64,000 bases of DNA, from assembly GCF_000348985.1 (NCBI RefSeq), contig NC_035922.1, forward strand, positions 1,129,604-1,193,603, read 5' to 3'. This document shows, piece by piece, positions 8,846 through 17,209 of this stretch. Position numbers and translations under genes: made by a program. The notes under the pieces are model-generated. The model ran no database searches and was not told the origin of the DNA. It worked only from the letters and a program-made list of their open reading frames with translations. The DNA comes from Huiozyma naganishii CBS 8797. Taxonomy: Eukaryota > Ascomycota > Saccharomycetes > Saccharomycetales > Saccharomycetaceae. The first letter of the stretch is position 1. The number at the start of each line of letters is the position of its first letter.

Positions 8846-9127
8846 TCACTTCTTCTCTTGCTCTTTCCCCTGCTCTCGCTCTTGCAACTCCCCGCCCTTC
8901 TCAAAGGGCGCCTCCCTGCGCGCATCGTCCAATGCCGGCTTGATCCCCTCCTTGACGAGGTTCGCATCTACACACGCAGAGTAAGCGTACCACTCCTTGG
9001 AACACGGGTTCTCGACGGACCGGCCCTTCAAGAACTGCTCGCTGTACCACTCGTTGAAACAGCTGTCGTACCGCTTCTTCAGCGGAGTGCACTCCGGCGC
9101 AAAACTCGCTGACATCGCACTGCCCAT
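8846..9127 (-). CDS. MDM35: Twin CX9C intermembrane-space chaperone Mdm35
   Basis: 93 residues from ATG 9127 (MGSAMSASFAPECTPLKKRY), matching the yeast start MGN.MSASFAPEC. Two CX9C motifs are present (CTPLKKRYDSC and CSKEWYAYSAC). Mdm35 binds Ups1 and Ups2 in the mitochondrial intermembrane space and allows them to carry phosphatidic acid and phosphatidylserine between membranes. The frame extends 10 codons further to an upstream ATG at 9157, but the family start is 9127. The C-terminus ends in a charged Glu/Lys/Gln tail slightly longer than in S. cerevisiae (86 aa). Confidence 0.95.
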   Translation of the reverse strand: MGSAMSASFAPECTPLKKRYDSCFNEWYSEQFLKGRSVENPCSKEWYAYSACVDANLVKEGIKPALDDARREAPFEKGGELQEREQGKEQEKK

Positions 9128-9259
9128 GTCTCTCTCTGCCAGTGGCACCAGGTGCAATCACTCAACCAGTAGACATCACCTTGGACTTCAACGTCGTCGA
9201 AGTCGAAGTCGGCGACGGTTTCCCGGGTAAAGACGCCCCGAGGACGACCCTGGTCCCGG

Positions 9260-9829
9260 CTACTTGGTCGGGAACCGCAGCGTGTCCGGCGAGCTGAAGA
9301 GCGCGTCGCCGTCGTCTTCGCCTCGTGGGTGTCGATGCGAGGACCCCCGCTGCGGCGAGGGCACGGCGCTCGAACTCGACGCGTACTCCTGCTGCAACAG
9401 CAGCGAGATCTTGCGCTTCTTGCTCTGCCTCTGCAGCGTGCTGCCGCCGGCGTCGTCGTCCTCAGTGGACGCAGAGGGCGGCGGAGCAACCCTCTCCGCC
9501 TCATCATCGCTCGAGTCCGGGAACTGCAAGATCTGCCCTGTCGAGGTTGTGTTTGGTGCGTCCTCTGGGAATATACTAGTACCTCCGCCAGCAACAGGGG
9601 CCCCAGACGTATCCTCCCCGGGTCCCAGCAGGTTCACCTCCGCGGTGTGTTGGAACAACTCCGCGAGCCAGCGCGTGCCCTGCAGAACCTCGTCCAGCAA
9701 CTCGCCGTACCGCCGCACCCGCGGGATCACGTCCCGCGTGAGCCGCGCGAAGCAGTGTCCGAAGTTCGCGTCAATCCGTTGCAACTCAGCAACGATCTCC
9801 TGGTCCAACTCCTCCACCGTCGCGTGCAT
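9260..9829 (-). CDS. ASK1: DASH/DAM1 kinetochore complex subunit Ask1-like, short
   Basis: 189 residues from ATG 9829 (MHATVEELDQEIVAELQRID). The N-terminal 65 residues carry the Ask1 pattern (IVAELQRIDANFGHCFARL ... VIPRVRRYGELL). The remainder is Ser/Pro-rich and low complexity, as in family members. S. cerevisiae Ask1 is 292 residues, so this product is short. Downstream of the stop both other minus frames stay open towards MDM35, leaving the C-terminus uncertain. Ask1 helps form the DAM1 ring that couples kinetochores to microtubules. Position next to MDM35 fits YKL052C. Confidence 0.8.
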   Translation of the reverse strand: MHATVEELDQEIVAELQRIDANFGHCFARLTRDVIPRVRRYGELLDEVLQGTRWLAELFQHTAEVNLLGPGEDTSGAPVAGGGTSIFPEDAPNTTSTGQILQFPDSSDDEAERVAPPPSASTEDDDAGGSTLQRQSKKRKISLLLQQEYASSSSAVPSPQRGSSHRHPRGEDDGDALFSSPDTLRFPTK

Positions 9830-10026
9830 GCCCTCTTGGTGACCAAGAGATAGCAGTAACCATCAACACCGTCACAGTCTTCAACAACAACACCTCTAAA
9901 TCGAAGTGGTTACCCGAATCTCGTGAAGTTGAAGACCTTCATTTGAAGAGAAGACGGTGAAGCCTGCGACGACAGTTGGTGTCTGTGTTGCTGGTGCTGT
10001 TCGTTGCTTGCACGCTCGGTAGCACC

Positions 10027-11550
10027 ATGTCGCAGAGGAAGTTGCAGCAGGATATTGACAAGCTGCTGAAGCGGGTGCGCGAGGGGCTAGACGACTACGA
10101 GGAGGTGTATGCGAAGTTTCAGGCGACTGATGCGGAGAACGGGTCGTATAGGGAGAAGCTCGAAGGAGATCTAAAGCGGGAGATCAAGAAGCTGCAGAAG
10201 CACAGGGAGCAGATCAAGACGTGGCTTGCGAAGGACGACTGCAAGGACCGGGCGCCGCTACTGTTGGAGAACAGGCGCGCCATAGAGCATGGGATGGAGC
10301 GGTTCAAGACCGTAGAGAGACTCATGAAGACGAAACAGTTCTCGAAGGAGGCGTTGCTGAACCCAGATATTACGAGGGACCCGCGGGAGTTACAGAAAAG
10401 AGAGCAGATGCAGTTCGTGCAGAGGTGTATAGAGCAACTACACACGCAATTGGAGAGGCATGAGGCGACTCAGGATTCGCAGCAGTGCGCGCGACACGAG
10501 TTCCATATCGCTCATTTGGAACATGTTCTCAAGTTGCTACAGAACGATGGGATCGACCCGGATACAGTCGCGGAATTCCAAGAGGATATCAGTTACTACG
10601 TGGACAACAACGAGGAACCAGATTTCGTAGAGTACGAGACCGTGTACCAGGACATGAACGTGGATCTGGGTAAAAGTACAAGTACATCGCAGCAGGCAGT
10701 GGACCCAACGCACAGGAAACGCGAGGACAAGTCCCCCAGGAAGAAACAGTCCACGAAATCGTCTGTTATGTCATCCCCAGAGAAGACCACCGCAGCAGGG
10801 ATCGCCATGGCGGACTCCACAGAGCAGGAACGCACACCGTCGAAGAAGAGGGAGAGGGATACACCGTCTCTCCAACAACAACAGCAACAACAGCAACCGG
10901 ACTTGCAGTTCCCACAGGACAAGTCGAAAGAGATTCAGGACTCGATCGCCCAGGACCTTGCCAGCAAGCGCGCGTTCAAAAACCCGCTTTTCAACAGCGA
11001 ACTGCCCTTCTGGCTGGACACGAAGAACACGCTCGTGCAGCCGCACGACGAGATGCCCGCGCAAATGGCCGCACAGCTGGAGTCCTCCCTGTTGAACTGT
11101 CCGGACTCCCTCGACGCGGACTCGCCGTACCTTTACAGGAAACAACTGTCATTACCGCACCCTACGTCGATCTTCTTCCCCAATGAACCTATACGGTTCG
11201 TCTACACTTTCGAGACACCGGGGGACCACACGAGCGGCGACATATACGCTAACACCTCGCTCGCGAAGATCCTTACAAAGTTCGACCTCGACACGCTCTT
11301 CTTCATCTTCTACCACTACCAGGGCACGTACGAGCAGTTCCTCGCCGCACGCGAACTCAGCATCAACAGGGACTGGCAGTTCAACAAGAAGGACCGCTGC
11401 TGGTACTACAAAGAGATCGAGAAACTGCCTCCAGGAATGAACAAGTCAGAGGAGGAGTCCTGGCGGTACTTCGACTACAAGAAGTCCTGGCTGGCAAGAC
11501 GTTGCAACTCGGACTTCGTGTACAACGAGGCAGACTTCGAGAAGTTGTAG
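10027..11550 (+). CDS. NOT5: CCR4-NOT complex subunit Not5
   Basis: 507 residues from ATG 10027 (MSQRKLQQDIDKLLKRVREG), nearly the same opening as yeast Not5 (560 aa). The N-terminal coiled-coil Not3/5 domain spans about residues 1-235. A low-complexity linker includes a Gln run near residues 284-292. The C-terminal NOT box (LPHPTSIFFPNEPIRFVY ... FDLDTLFFIFYHYQGTYEQF ... WLARRC) is intact to the family-typical end DFEKL. Not5 senses slow ribosomes through the E site and links decoding to mRNA decay. The frame upstream of 10027 is open but has no ATG. It opens the YPR-like block (YPR072W). Confidence 0.98.
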   Translation: MSQRKLQQDIDKLLKRVREGLDDYEEVYAKFQATDAENGSYREKLEGDLKREIKKLQKHREQIKTWLAKDDCKDRAPLLLENRRAIEHGMERFKTVERLMKTKQFSKEALLNPDITRDPRELQKREQMQFVQRCIEQLHTQLERHEATQDSQQCARHEFHIAHLEHVLKLLQNDGIDPDTVAEFQEDISYYVDNNEEPDFVEYETVYQDMNVDLGKSTSTSQQAVDPTHRKREDKSPRKKQSTKSSVMSSPEKTTAAGIAMADSTEQERTPSKKRERDTPSLQQQQQQQQPDLQFPQDKSKEIQDSIAQDLASKRAFKNPLFNSELPFWLDTKNTLVQPHDEMPAQMAAQLESSLLNCPDSLDADSPYLYRKQLSLPHPTSIFFPNEPIRFVYTFETPGDHTSGDIYANTSLAKILTKFDLDTLFFIFYHYQGTYEQFLAARELSINRDWQFNKKDRCWYYKEIEKLPPGMNKSEEESWRYFDYKKSWLARRCNSDFVYNEADFEKL

Positions 11551-11590
11551 TTCTACATACATACGTATACACACACACACATAAAAGAGT

Positions 11591-12073
11591 TCACGGCAAC
11601 TCCCTCTTGAGGAACTCCTCGCTGAAGTAACTTACTTGTTCGAAGTTGTACTCGAACCCGTTGATCCCACCGTAGTACGGGTCGTCCACGATTTTCCGGA
11701 ACTTCCCACCAGTATTCCACTCCCCGAACAGCTCGACTCGTGCTTTCGAACCCTCAGGTTTCAACCGCAACAAGTTCCCCAAGTTCGCCTCGTCCATGCA
11801 CACGACGTAATCGAACTCGTCGAAGTGGGACTTCCGGATCTGCTGCGCGCGGTGGTCCACGGGCACACCGTGGTTCCGACACGTCGCAGCGCTCCGCTCA
11901 TCGGGGGGTTCACCAACGTGGTACCTCGCGGTCCCGAACGACGCGATCTTGCCAAACCGGTCCAATAGCCCGTGCTCCTTGACCGTGTGTTTGAAGACGG
12001 CCTCCGCCATGGGCGAGCGGCAGATGTTGCCCAGACACACAAACGCAACGCTAATTTTCCCCTCGCTCGCCAT
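11591..12073 (-). CDS. LTP1: Low-molecular-weight protein tyrosine phosphatase Ltp1
   Basis: 160 residues from ATG 12073 (MASEGKISVAFVCLGNICRS); yeast Ltp1 is 161. The phosphate-binding loop CX5RS is at Cys13-Arg19-Ser20 and the general-acid Asp131 sits in 'DDPYYGG'. These are the catalytic residues of the LMW-PTP family, so the enzyme should be active. Its yeast substrates are not well defined. Convergent with NOT5, 40 bases apart, as in YPR072W/YPR073C. Confidence 0.97.
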   Translation of the reverse strand: MASEGKISVAFVCLGNICRSPMAEAVFKHTVKEHGLLDRFGKIASFGTARYHVGEPPDERSAATCRNHGVPVDHRAQQIRKSHFDEFDYVVCMDEANLGNLLRLKPEGSKARVELFGEWNTGGKFRKIVDDPYYGGINGFEYNFEQVSYFSEEFLKRELP

Positions 12074-12214
12074 TGACTTCGTCCGAGGACCCAACGACCC
12101 AGACTAGAACGGCAGATACGTTTTTCCTCAAATCTTCAGATAATTCATCGATAACTTACTTATATATATTGTTAACATAACCTACACACGTAAACGAAGA
12201 GATTGCGGGTCAGC

Positions 12215-14254
12215 TTAGAAGGCGCATCTCAATGGGGAGATGACTTCTTGGCCCTTGTAGAACTCGACGGTCTTTTCCGCTCTTGTGGCGACGCCCTCTG
12301 GGGTGAACCCGAACTTCTTGAACACAAGAGGAGCTGGGCCGGAGGCACCGAACCTGTCTAGACCGAAGGATTGGTGTGCGTACTTGCCCCAACCGGAGGT
12401 GGACAGCACTTCGACGGACAAGACTGGGATTCTGTCTGGTAGGACGGACAGTCTGTACTCTTGTGGCTGCTTGTCGAAGGTCAAGAAGTCTGGTAGAGAG
12501 ACGATACGAGCCTTGATGCCCTTAGCGGCCAACAACTTGGCGGCCTCAACGGACAGGGACACTTCGGACCCAGTGGCGGCCAAAGTGATGTCTGCGTCGG
12601 CACACTCCTGTAGAACATAACCACCCTTGACTGCCTTCTCGATGGAGGAACCTTCCAACTGTGGCAAGTTCTGTCTTGTCAAGGCGATGACGGATGGGGT
12701 CCCGGTGGACTCGAAGGCGACTTTGTACGCGGCAGAGACCTCGTTACCATCGGCTGGTCTGAAGACGTGCAGGTTTGGCATGGCTCTGAAGTGGGACAGA
12801 GTCTCGATAGGTTGATGCGTTGGACCATCTTCACCGACACCGATGGAGTCGTGGGTGGCGACCCAGATGACATTTTCCTCGGCAAGGGCGGACACTCTGA
12901 TGGCACCGGCGGCGTAACCCAAGAAGTTCATGAACGCACCACCGTATGGCTTGTAGTTGGCACCGAAGGCGGCGATACCGTTCATGATGGCACCCATACC
13001 GTGTTCTCTGATACCGTATCTTAGGTATCTACCCTTGAAGTCACCCAGCCCGGTGGAAGGTGGTTGGAAGTCGACGGCCTCCTTCCATCTGGTCAAGTTC
13101 GATGGGGTCAAATCGGCGGACCCACCGATCATCTCTGGTAATTCGTCGTAGATGTGTTGGAAGACGATCTCGGACAACTTTCTCGTGGCGAACGCGGAGT
13201 CCGCTGGAGTGTAAGTTGGCAACTTGGCGGCCCAATCTTGTGGCAATTGGCCCGCCAGTCTTCTTGCCAAGTCGGCGCCCAATTCAGGGTACTTCTGCTC
13301 GTACGCCTTCAACAATTGGTCCCACTTCTTGTTGGCCTCTACACCTGGCTGCAACACTTTCTTCTGGTAGAAGTCGTACACTTCCTGTGGCACTTGGAAG
13401 GACTTGTCTGGGTTGAAACCAAACTTCTGTCTCAATTGCTTCAAGTCCTCTGGTTTCAAGGGGGAACCGTGAACACCGGAGGTGTTTGCGTTCAAGGAGC
13501 CAAACCCGATCGTGGTGTGCAACTTGATCATGGTTGGTTGTTCCTTGTTCTGCTTAGCCTTGGCGATCGCAGCGGCGATCCCAGCCAAGTCCTCGTTCCC
13601 GTTCTCGACGGTGATGACTTCCCACCCGTAAGCCTCGTATCTCTTGGCGACGTCCTCAGTGAAGGACAGAGAGGTCTTACCATCGATGGTGATCCTGTTG
13701 TCGTCGTAGATCAGGATCAAGTTCCCCAATTTCAAGTGACCGGCAAGCGAAGAGGCCTCAGAGGAGACACCCTCTTGCAGACACCCGTCACCGCAGAAGG
13801 AGTAAGTGTAGTTATCGGAGATCTCGAAACCTGGCTTGTTGTAAGTAGCAGCGAAGTTAGCCTGGGCAATGGCCAAACCAACGGCGTTACAGATACCTTG
13901 CCCCAATGGGCCCGTGGTGACCTCCACACCTGGCAATTCACGTTCTGGATGGCCTGGGGTCCTGGAGTCCAACTGTCTGAAGTTCTTCAAATCCTCAATG
14001 GAGAAATCGTACCCGGTCAAGTGCAACATGGAGTACAGCAGGGCACAGGCGTGACCGTTCGATAGGACAAACCTGTCTCTGTTGACCCAGTTTGGGTTCT
14101 TAGGGTTCATCTTCATCTGCGAGAAGAGAACGTGAGCAGCGGGCGCCAACCCCAGTGGGGCACCTGGATGGCCGGAATTGGCCTTGCATACCTGGTCCAC
14201 ACTCAGCAGTCTGGCGGTGGAGACAGCTAGTTTATCAATTTCACCGAATGACAT
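12215..14254 (-). CDS. TKL1: Transketolase
   Basis: 679 residues from ATG 14254 (MSFGEIDKLAVSTARLLSVD); yeast Tkl1 is 680. The thiamine-diphosphate motif is present (FCGDGCLQEGVSSEAS ... IYDDNRITIDG), as are 'NSGHPGAPLGLAP', 'FVLSNGHACALLYSMLH' and 'DGPTHQPIE'. It transfers two-carbon units in the non-oxidative pentose phosphate pathway in the cytosol. A longer frame upstream to 14419 reads through the promoter and is not expected to be translated. Codon use is strongly biased, in line with high expression. Neighbour order equals YPR073C-YPR074C-YPR075C. Confidence 0.98.
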   Translation of the reverse strand: MSFGEIDKLAVSTARLLSVDQVCKANSGHPGAPLGLAPAAHVLFSQMKMNPKNPNWVNRDRFVLSNGHACALLYSMLHLTGYDFSIEDLKNFRQLDSRTPGHPERELPGVEVTTGPLGQGICNAVGLAIAQANFAATYNKPGFEISDNYTYSFCGDGCLQEGVSSEASSLAGHLKLGNLILIYDDNRITIDGKTSLSFTEDVAKRYEAYGWEVITVENGNEDLAGIAAAIAKAKQNKEQPTMIKLHTTIGFGSLNANTSGVHGSPLKPEDLKQLRQKFGFNPDKSFQVPQEVYDFYQKKVLQPGVEANKKWDQLLKAYEQKYPELGADLARRLAGQLPQDWAAKLPTYTPADSAFATRKLSEIVFQHIYDELPEMIGGSADLTPSNLTRWKEAVDFQPPSTGLGDFKGRYLRYGIREHGMGAIMNGIAAFGANYKPYGGAFMNFLGYAAGAIRVSALAEENVIWVATHDSIGVGEDGPTHQPIETLSHFRAMPNLHVFRPADGNEVSAAYKVAFESTGTPSVIALTRQNLPQLEGSSIEKAVKGGYVLQECADADITLAATGSEVSLSVEAAKLLAAKGIKARIVSLPDFLTFDKQPQEYRLSVLPDRIPVLSVEVLSTSGWGKYAHQSFGLDRFGASGPAPLVFKKFGFTPEGVATRAEKTVEFYKGQEVISPLRCAF

Positions 14255-14902
14255 GATTTGCTTGCTTTGGGTGTGTAAGGCGGGGGGGTGGATATATATA
14301 TCTAGTATATAGATGTGGGTGTCGAGTGAGGGAAACACTAAGAGAAAAGAAAGAGCTACAACTACAAACAGGAACAGCAAGAGCAGCACCAACTCCCTCC
14401 CCTCGACCTGTAAGTTCATGAGAGTTGGCTCCCGTTTATATAATAAATTGGCTCGAGCGACTGTAGTGGTGGCAGGAGGATAGAGTAAGCCGAGAAATGG
14501 AATCTCGAAGAAAAAAGGAGCGCTCAGTTAATCAACGGCCCCCCGCACAGAACCCGCCGCAGCGGCCGCCGCTGAGATCAGGGGCGGGGTTATGGCGGGC
14601 TGTCGTCGCTCGTGATGCTGGGTGAGTTCCATTGTGTGGTAAGCATAGGGGGGTTACCCCTATTATACACGTCTCGAGGCCCTTTGACGTATATTAGGAG
14701 TAGTAGTAGTGGGTAGTGCGGAAAAGGGGGATCGTTTAGGAGTTGGGGGTATTGGATCTTGAAAATTGATATACCTGCTCTGGAGATGTGCAGAGTTACT
14801 TAACGTGGGCTGGTGCGCCCCCTTATTGTTACACGGTTACAGTTACGTGTGCACACACGCTTTTATATACGGTCTTGTCTTGGCCCCCCCGTGTCTTGCA
14901 TG
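14255..14902 (-). promoter_or_regulatory. TKL1 upstream region and OPY2 3' flank
   Basis: About 650 bases without a supported gene. Close to TKL1 there is a TA-rich stretch (about 14294-14315, TATATATATCTAGTATATAG) likely to hold the TATA element. Near 14645-14663 the sequence ATAGGGGGGTTACCCCTAT forms a short inverted repeat with TTACCC. No RNA gene was recognised. Confidence 0.35.
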
Positions 14903-16033
14903 CTACATTGCGTGGTGGTCGCCGAATGGATCCTCGTCCTCGCAGTCAGGGGTGCCGCGCCGCGCAGCAGGAATAGGAGGCCGCGGCCTCGTGTTGCTGT
15001 GCGACGCTAGCGACTCAGGGATGTCCAGATCAAGGATGAACGAACCAGTAGTCGTAGTAGTGGTGGCTCGGTCGTCGTCGTCCTCCTCGTTGATCTGGAC
15101 AAGCCGCGGCCTCCCGCCCTTGACCGCAGTGGTCAGCGACTCTTGTGGAGCACGGGAGGAGCGTATCCGTGGCGTGCTGCCCGTAGTGGCTACACTTCGC
15201 GAGTCGTCGTCTAGCCCTTCTAATATCGAGGACCCAAGCGTGATGTGTGACCGGACGTCCCCCGGTGTGTTCAGGCGGTGTGACACACGGGCAGGGTGAG
15301 GGTGGGTCCCTGCAGTGGTCACGCCGGGGATGAACGCAATCGGTAAAATGTTGGAGGCACCAGTGCGGACAGTGGACGCATGGCTCGCACGGTCGCCCGG
15401 GACAGACAGTTGCTGGATCTCTCTCAGTTGGGCAGTCGTGGCAGCATTGCGCGGACTCGCCTGCAAGTACGCATGCACGTTGACAGCCTGTTTCGCATCC
15501 TCCGCAGCAGCCATCTCTTCCGCTTCCTCTTCCTCGTCAGAATCCACATACAACTCCCCCTCGTCGTCATCGTCGCTGATGTCTCCCCCGAGGTTCTTGA
15601 TGTGGAACGCCTCCTCTTGTAACCGCGTCTTCCTGGGTTTCCAATAAAACCTGTAACAGAACCAAACAACAAGCAGAAACAAAACACCGGCGCCAACACC
15701 ACCAACAACACCACTGACCACATTATTACGCACACTGCCTCCACTGCTGTTGCTCGCGGCGGTCGAACCCGTCGTGGTACTGTTCCCCGTGGAGTTGCCG
15801 TTGCTCAAGGAGATCCCGCTCCCGACCTGCTCGGACCTCTTCGCACAGTACGTCACGGGACACTTGCGGCACGTCAGCGACGTCATCACACAGTACTCGT
15901 CGTCCCCACACGTCGGACACTGCGCCGTGGTGTTACATACGACACACCCGGCAGAGTTCGTCGCCGTGGGGACCGCACTGATCTGGGTCGCCGTGCCCGC
16001 AGCAGAGGAGGGGAATAGCGTGATCGCAGACAT
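14903..16033 (-). CDS. OPY2: Opy2-like membrane anchor of the HOG/filamentation MAPK pathways
   Basis: 376 residues from ATG 16033. A short extracellular part holds the Opy2 cysteine cluster (CVVCNTTAQCPTC ... CRKCPVTYC, about residues 30-63) and a Ser/Thr/Asn-rich stalk suited to glycosylation. A single membrane span lies at about 103-130 (GVGAGVLFLLVVWFCYRFYW), followed by a long acidic cytoplasmic tail. There is no cleavable signal peptide, as expected for this type I-like anchor. Opy2 recruits Ste50-Ste11 to the membrane during osmotic and nutrient signalling. Position fits YPR075C. See the palindromic site at 16227-16250. Confidence 0.93.
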   Translation of the reverse strand: MSAITLFPSSAAGTATQISAVPTATNSAGCVVCNTTAQCPTCGDDEYCVMTSLTCRKCPVTYCAKRSEQVGSGISLSNGNSTGNSTTTGSTAASNSSGGSVRNNVVSGVVGGVGAGVLFLLVVWFCYRFYWKPRKTRLQEEAFHIKNLGGDISDDDDEGELYVDSDEEEEAEEMAAAEDAKQAVNVHAYLQASPRNAATTAQLREIQQLSVPGDRASHASTVRTGASNILPIAFIPGVTTAGTHPHPARVSHRLNTPGDVRSHITLGSSILEGLDDDSRSVATTGSTPRIRSSRAPQESLTTAVKGGRPRLVQINEEDDDDRATTTTTTGSFILDLDIPESLASHSNTRPRPPIPAARRGTPDCEDEDPFGDHHAM

Positions 16034-16226
16034 TGATCCGTGTCCTGCTTAAATGACAACTGGGCCCAAGTACACTATACACAGACGCCCGTTTATATCT
16101 CTTCCATCCTGGACCAACAAAGCAAGAATCTTCTTGAAACGCATCCTCGAGGCATCGAGAACAAGAAAAAGCAATAAAAGTATCCTGCTTTTGTGTCGCG
16201 AAAAAATTACCGAAAATGGAAAATAG

Positions 16227-16250
16227 CATATTACGTAATGACGTAATATG
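16227..16250. promoter_or_regulatory. Perfect 10-bp inverted repeat with TTACGT/ACGTAA half-sites upstream of OPY2
   Basis: CATATTACGT (16227-16236), spacer AATG, ACGTAATATG (16241-16250). The arms are exact reverse complements. The sequence contains TTACGTAA and TGACGTAA, which resemble binding sites of yeast bZIP factors (Yap family; Sko1/Aca1 of the ATF/CREB type). It lies about 195-217 bases upstream of the OPY2 start and downstream of the YPR078C-like gene. Factor identity is inferred from consensus only. Confidence 0.55.
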
Positions 16251-16327
16251 GCTGAATTCGCGTCCGGTGCCTTTAATTGTTGTTATAGCATGTACAGAGT
16301 GTGTATAAGTATATGGAGCAGGCCCGA

Positions 16328-16975
16328 TCACTGTGCGGTTGTTCTTCTGCCGAATCCGACGTGGGGAAGTTTCCATCTGGACCTGCCGCGGACGGGCGTG
16401 TCCTCAGCCGCGCGTTCTGCCGTCTCGCAGTCGCAGTGGTGCTTGTTTCGTAATGTCAAGTACTTCAGCGCGTTCTGTGCGCGCGTGCGGGCCCTGCTGT
16501 GTCCGCTGTGCTCGCTGGATAGGTAGCTCTCTCCCTGCGAGTTGCTGTTGTGGCTGGGCAGAGCACCCAGTTGCGGGGACGCGGATGACGCTGCAGGGCT
16601 CTTGCTCCCGTAGGGCACGAGCTTCGTCTGCACGTTTATGTCCACTACATCTTGGTCTCCGAGCGGGAATAGCTGCAGCATCTCCTTGTCGGTCTGTGAG
16701 TCCAGATGGTGCACCATCTCTAACTGCAGCAGGTTCCGTTTACGCAAGGAGTGCGGCGGACTGTCCGTTGTCCCCGTTTTGGTACACATGGACAGTATCT
16801 TATCTCTCAAATTGTGGAAAATAATTGCTGTGTGGGTAGAATTCGGGGCATCGCTAGTTGCTGTTGTGCTTTCCACACAAAACGCTCTACTGCCGCCGCC
16901 GATTTCAAGAGACTCAACCAGCTCCCGTAACGCCTCAGACTCTCGCACAACGTCTTGCAAGTTCTTCTCGCTCAT
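16328..16975 (-). CDS. Uncharacterised protein, positional homolog of YPR078C
   Basis: 215 residues from ATG 16975 (MSEKNLQDVVRESEALRELV); the codon just upstream in frame is GTG and not a start here. No domain was recognised. Visible features are an N-terminal helical stretch, a 'HNLRDKILSM' segment near residue 54, a central 'LQLEMVHHLD' helix and a Ser-rich low-complexity tail with Arg runs. Position and orientation between OPY2 and MRL1 match S. cerevisiae YPR078C (about 372 aa, function unknown); I could not confirm similarity by sequence. The frame is well kept and the start context is reasonable. Confidence 0.65.
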   Translation of the reverse strand: MSEKNLQDVVRESEALRELVESLEIGGGSRAFCVESTTATSDAPNSTHTAIIFHNLRDKILSMCTKTGTTDSPPHSLRKRNLLQLEMVHHLDSQTDKEMLQLFPLGDQDVVDINVQTKLVPYGSKSPAASSASPQLGALPSHNSNSQGESYLSSEHSGHSRARTRAQNALKYLTLRNKHHCDCETAERAAEDTPVRGRSRWKLPHVGFGRRTTAQ

Positions 16976-17209
16976 CACTAGTTGACTGTTTTATATCTGT
17001 GTGTGTTCCGATATAAGCAAAGCAATTGGAAAGTGTCACAAACGCCGGTTCGTTCTCCCGGTTCTTACACTGTTTTAAAGCACCTTTTTTTTAGTGTCAC
17101 CGAAAACCAAGATTTAAATTTAAGAAAAGCCAAGAGATGAAATTTTGGGAAAAGGAGGACTGACACTGTACTATCGTGTGCTAGACTCGCCGAACGCATA
17201 AATCTCTCG

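Noticed and set aside
8846..9157. MDM35 starting at the upstream ATG (9157)
   Set aside because: The family start MG..MSASFAPEC is at 9127; the extra ten residues are not conserved in the family.
13154..14065. 303-codon frame antisense to TKL1
   Set aside because: Antisense shadow of a codon-biased gene, with no independent features.
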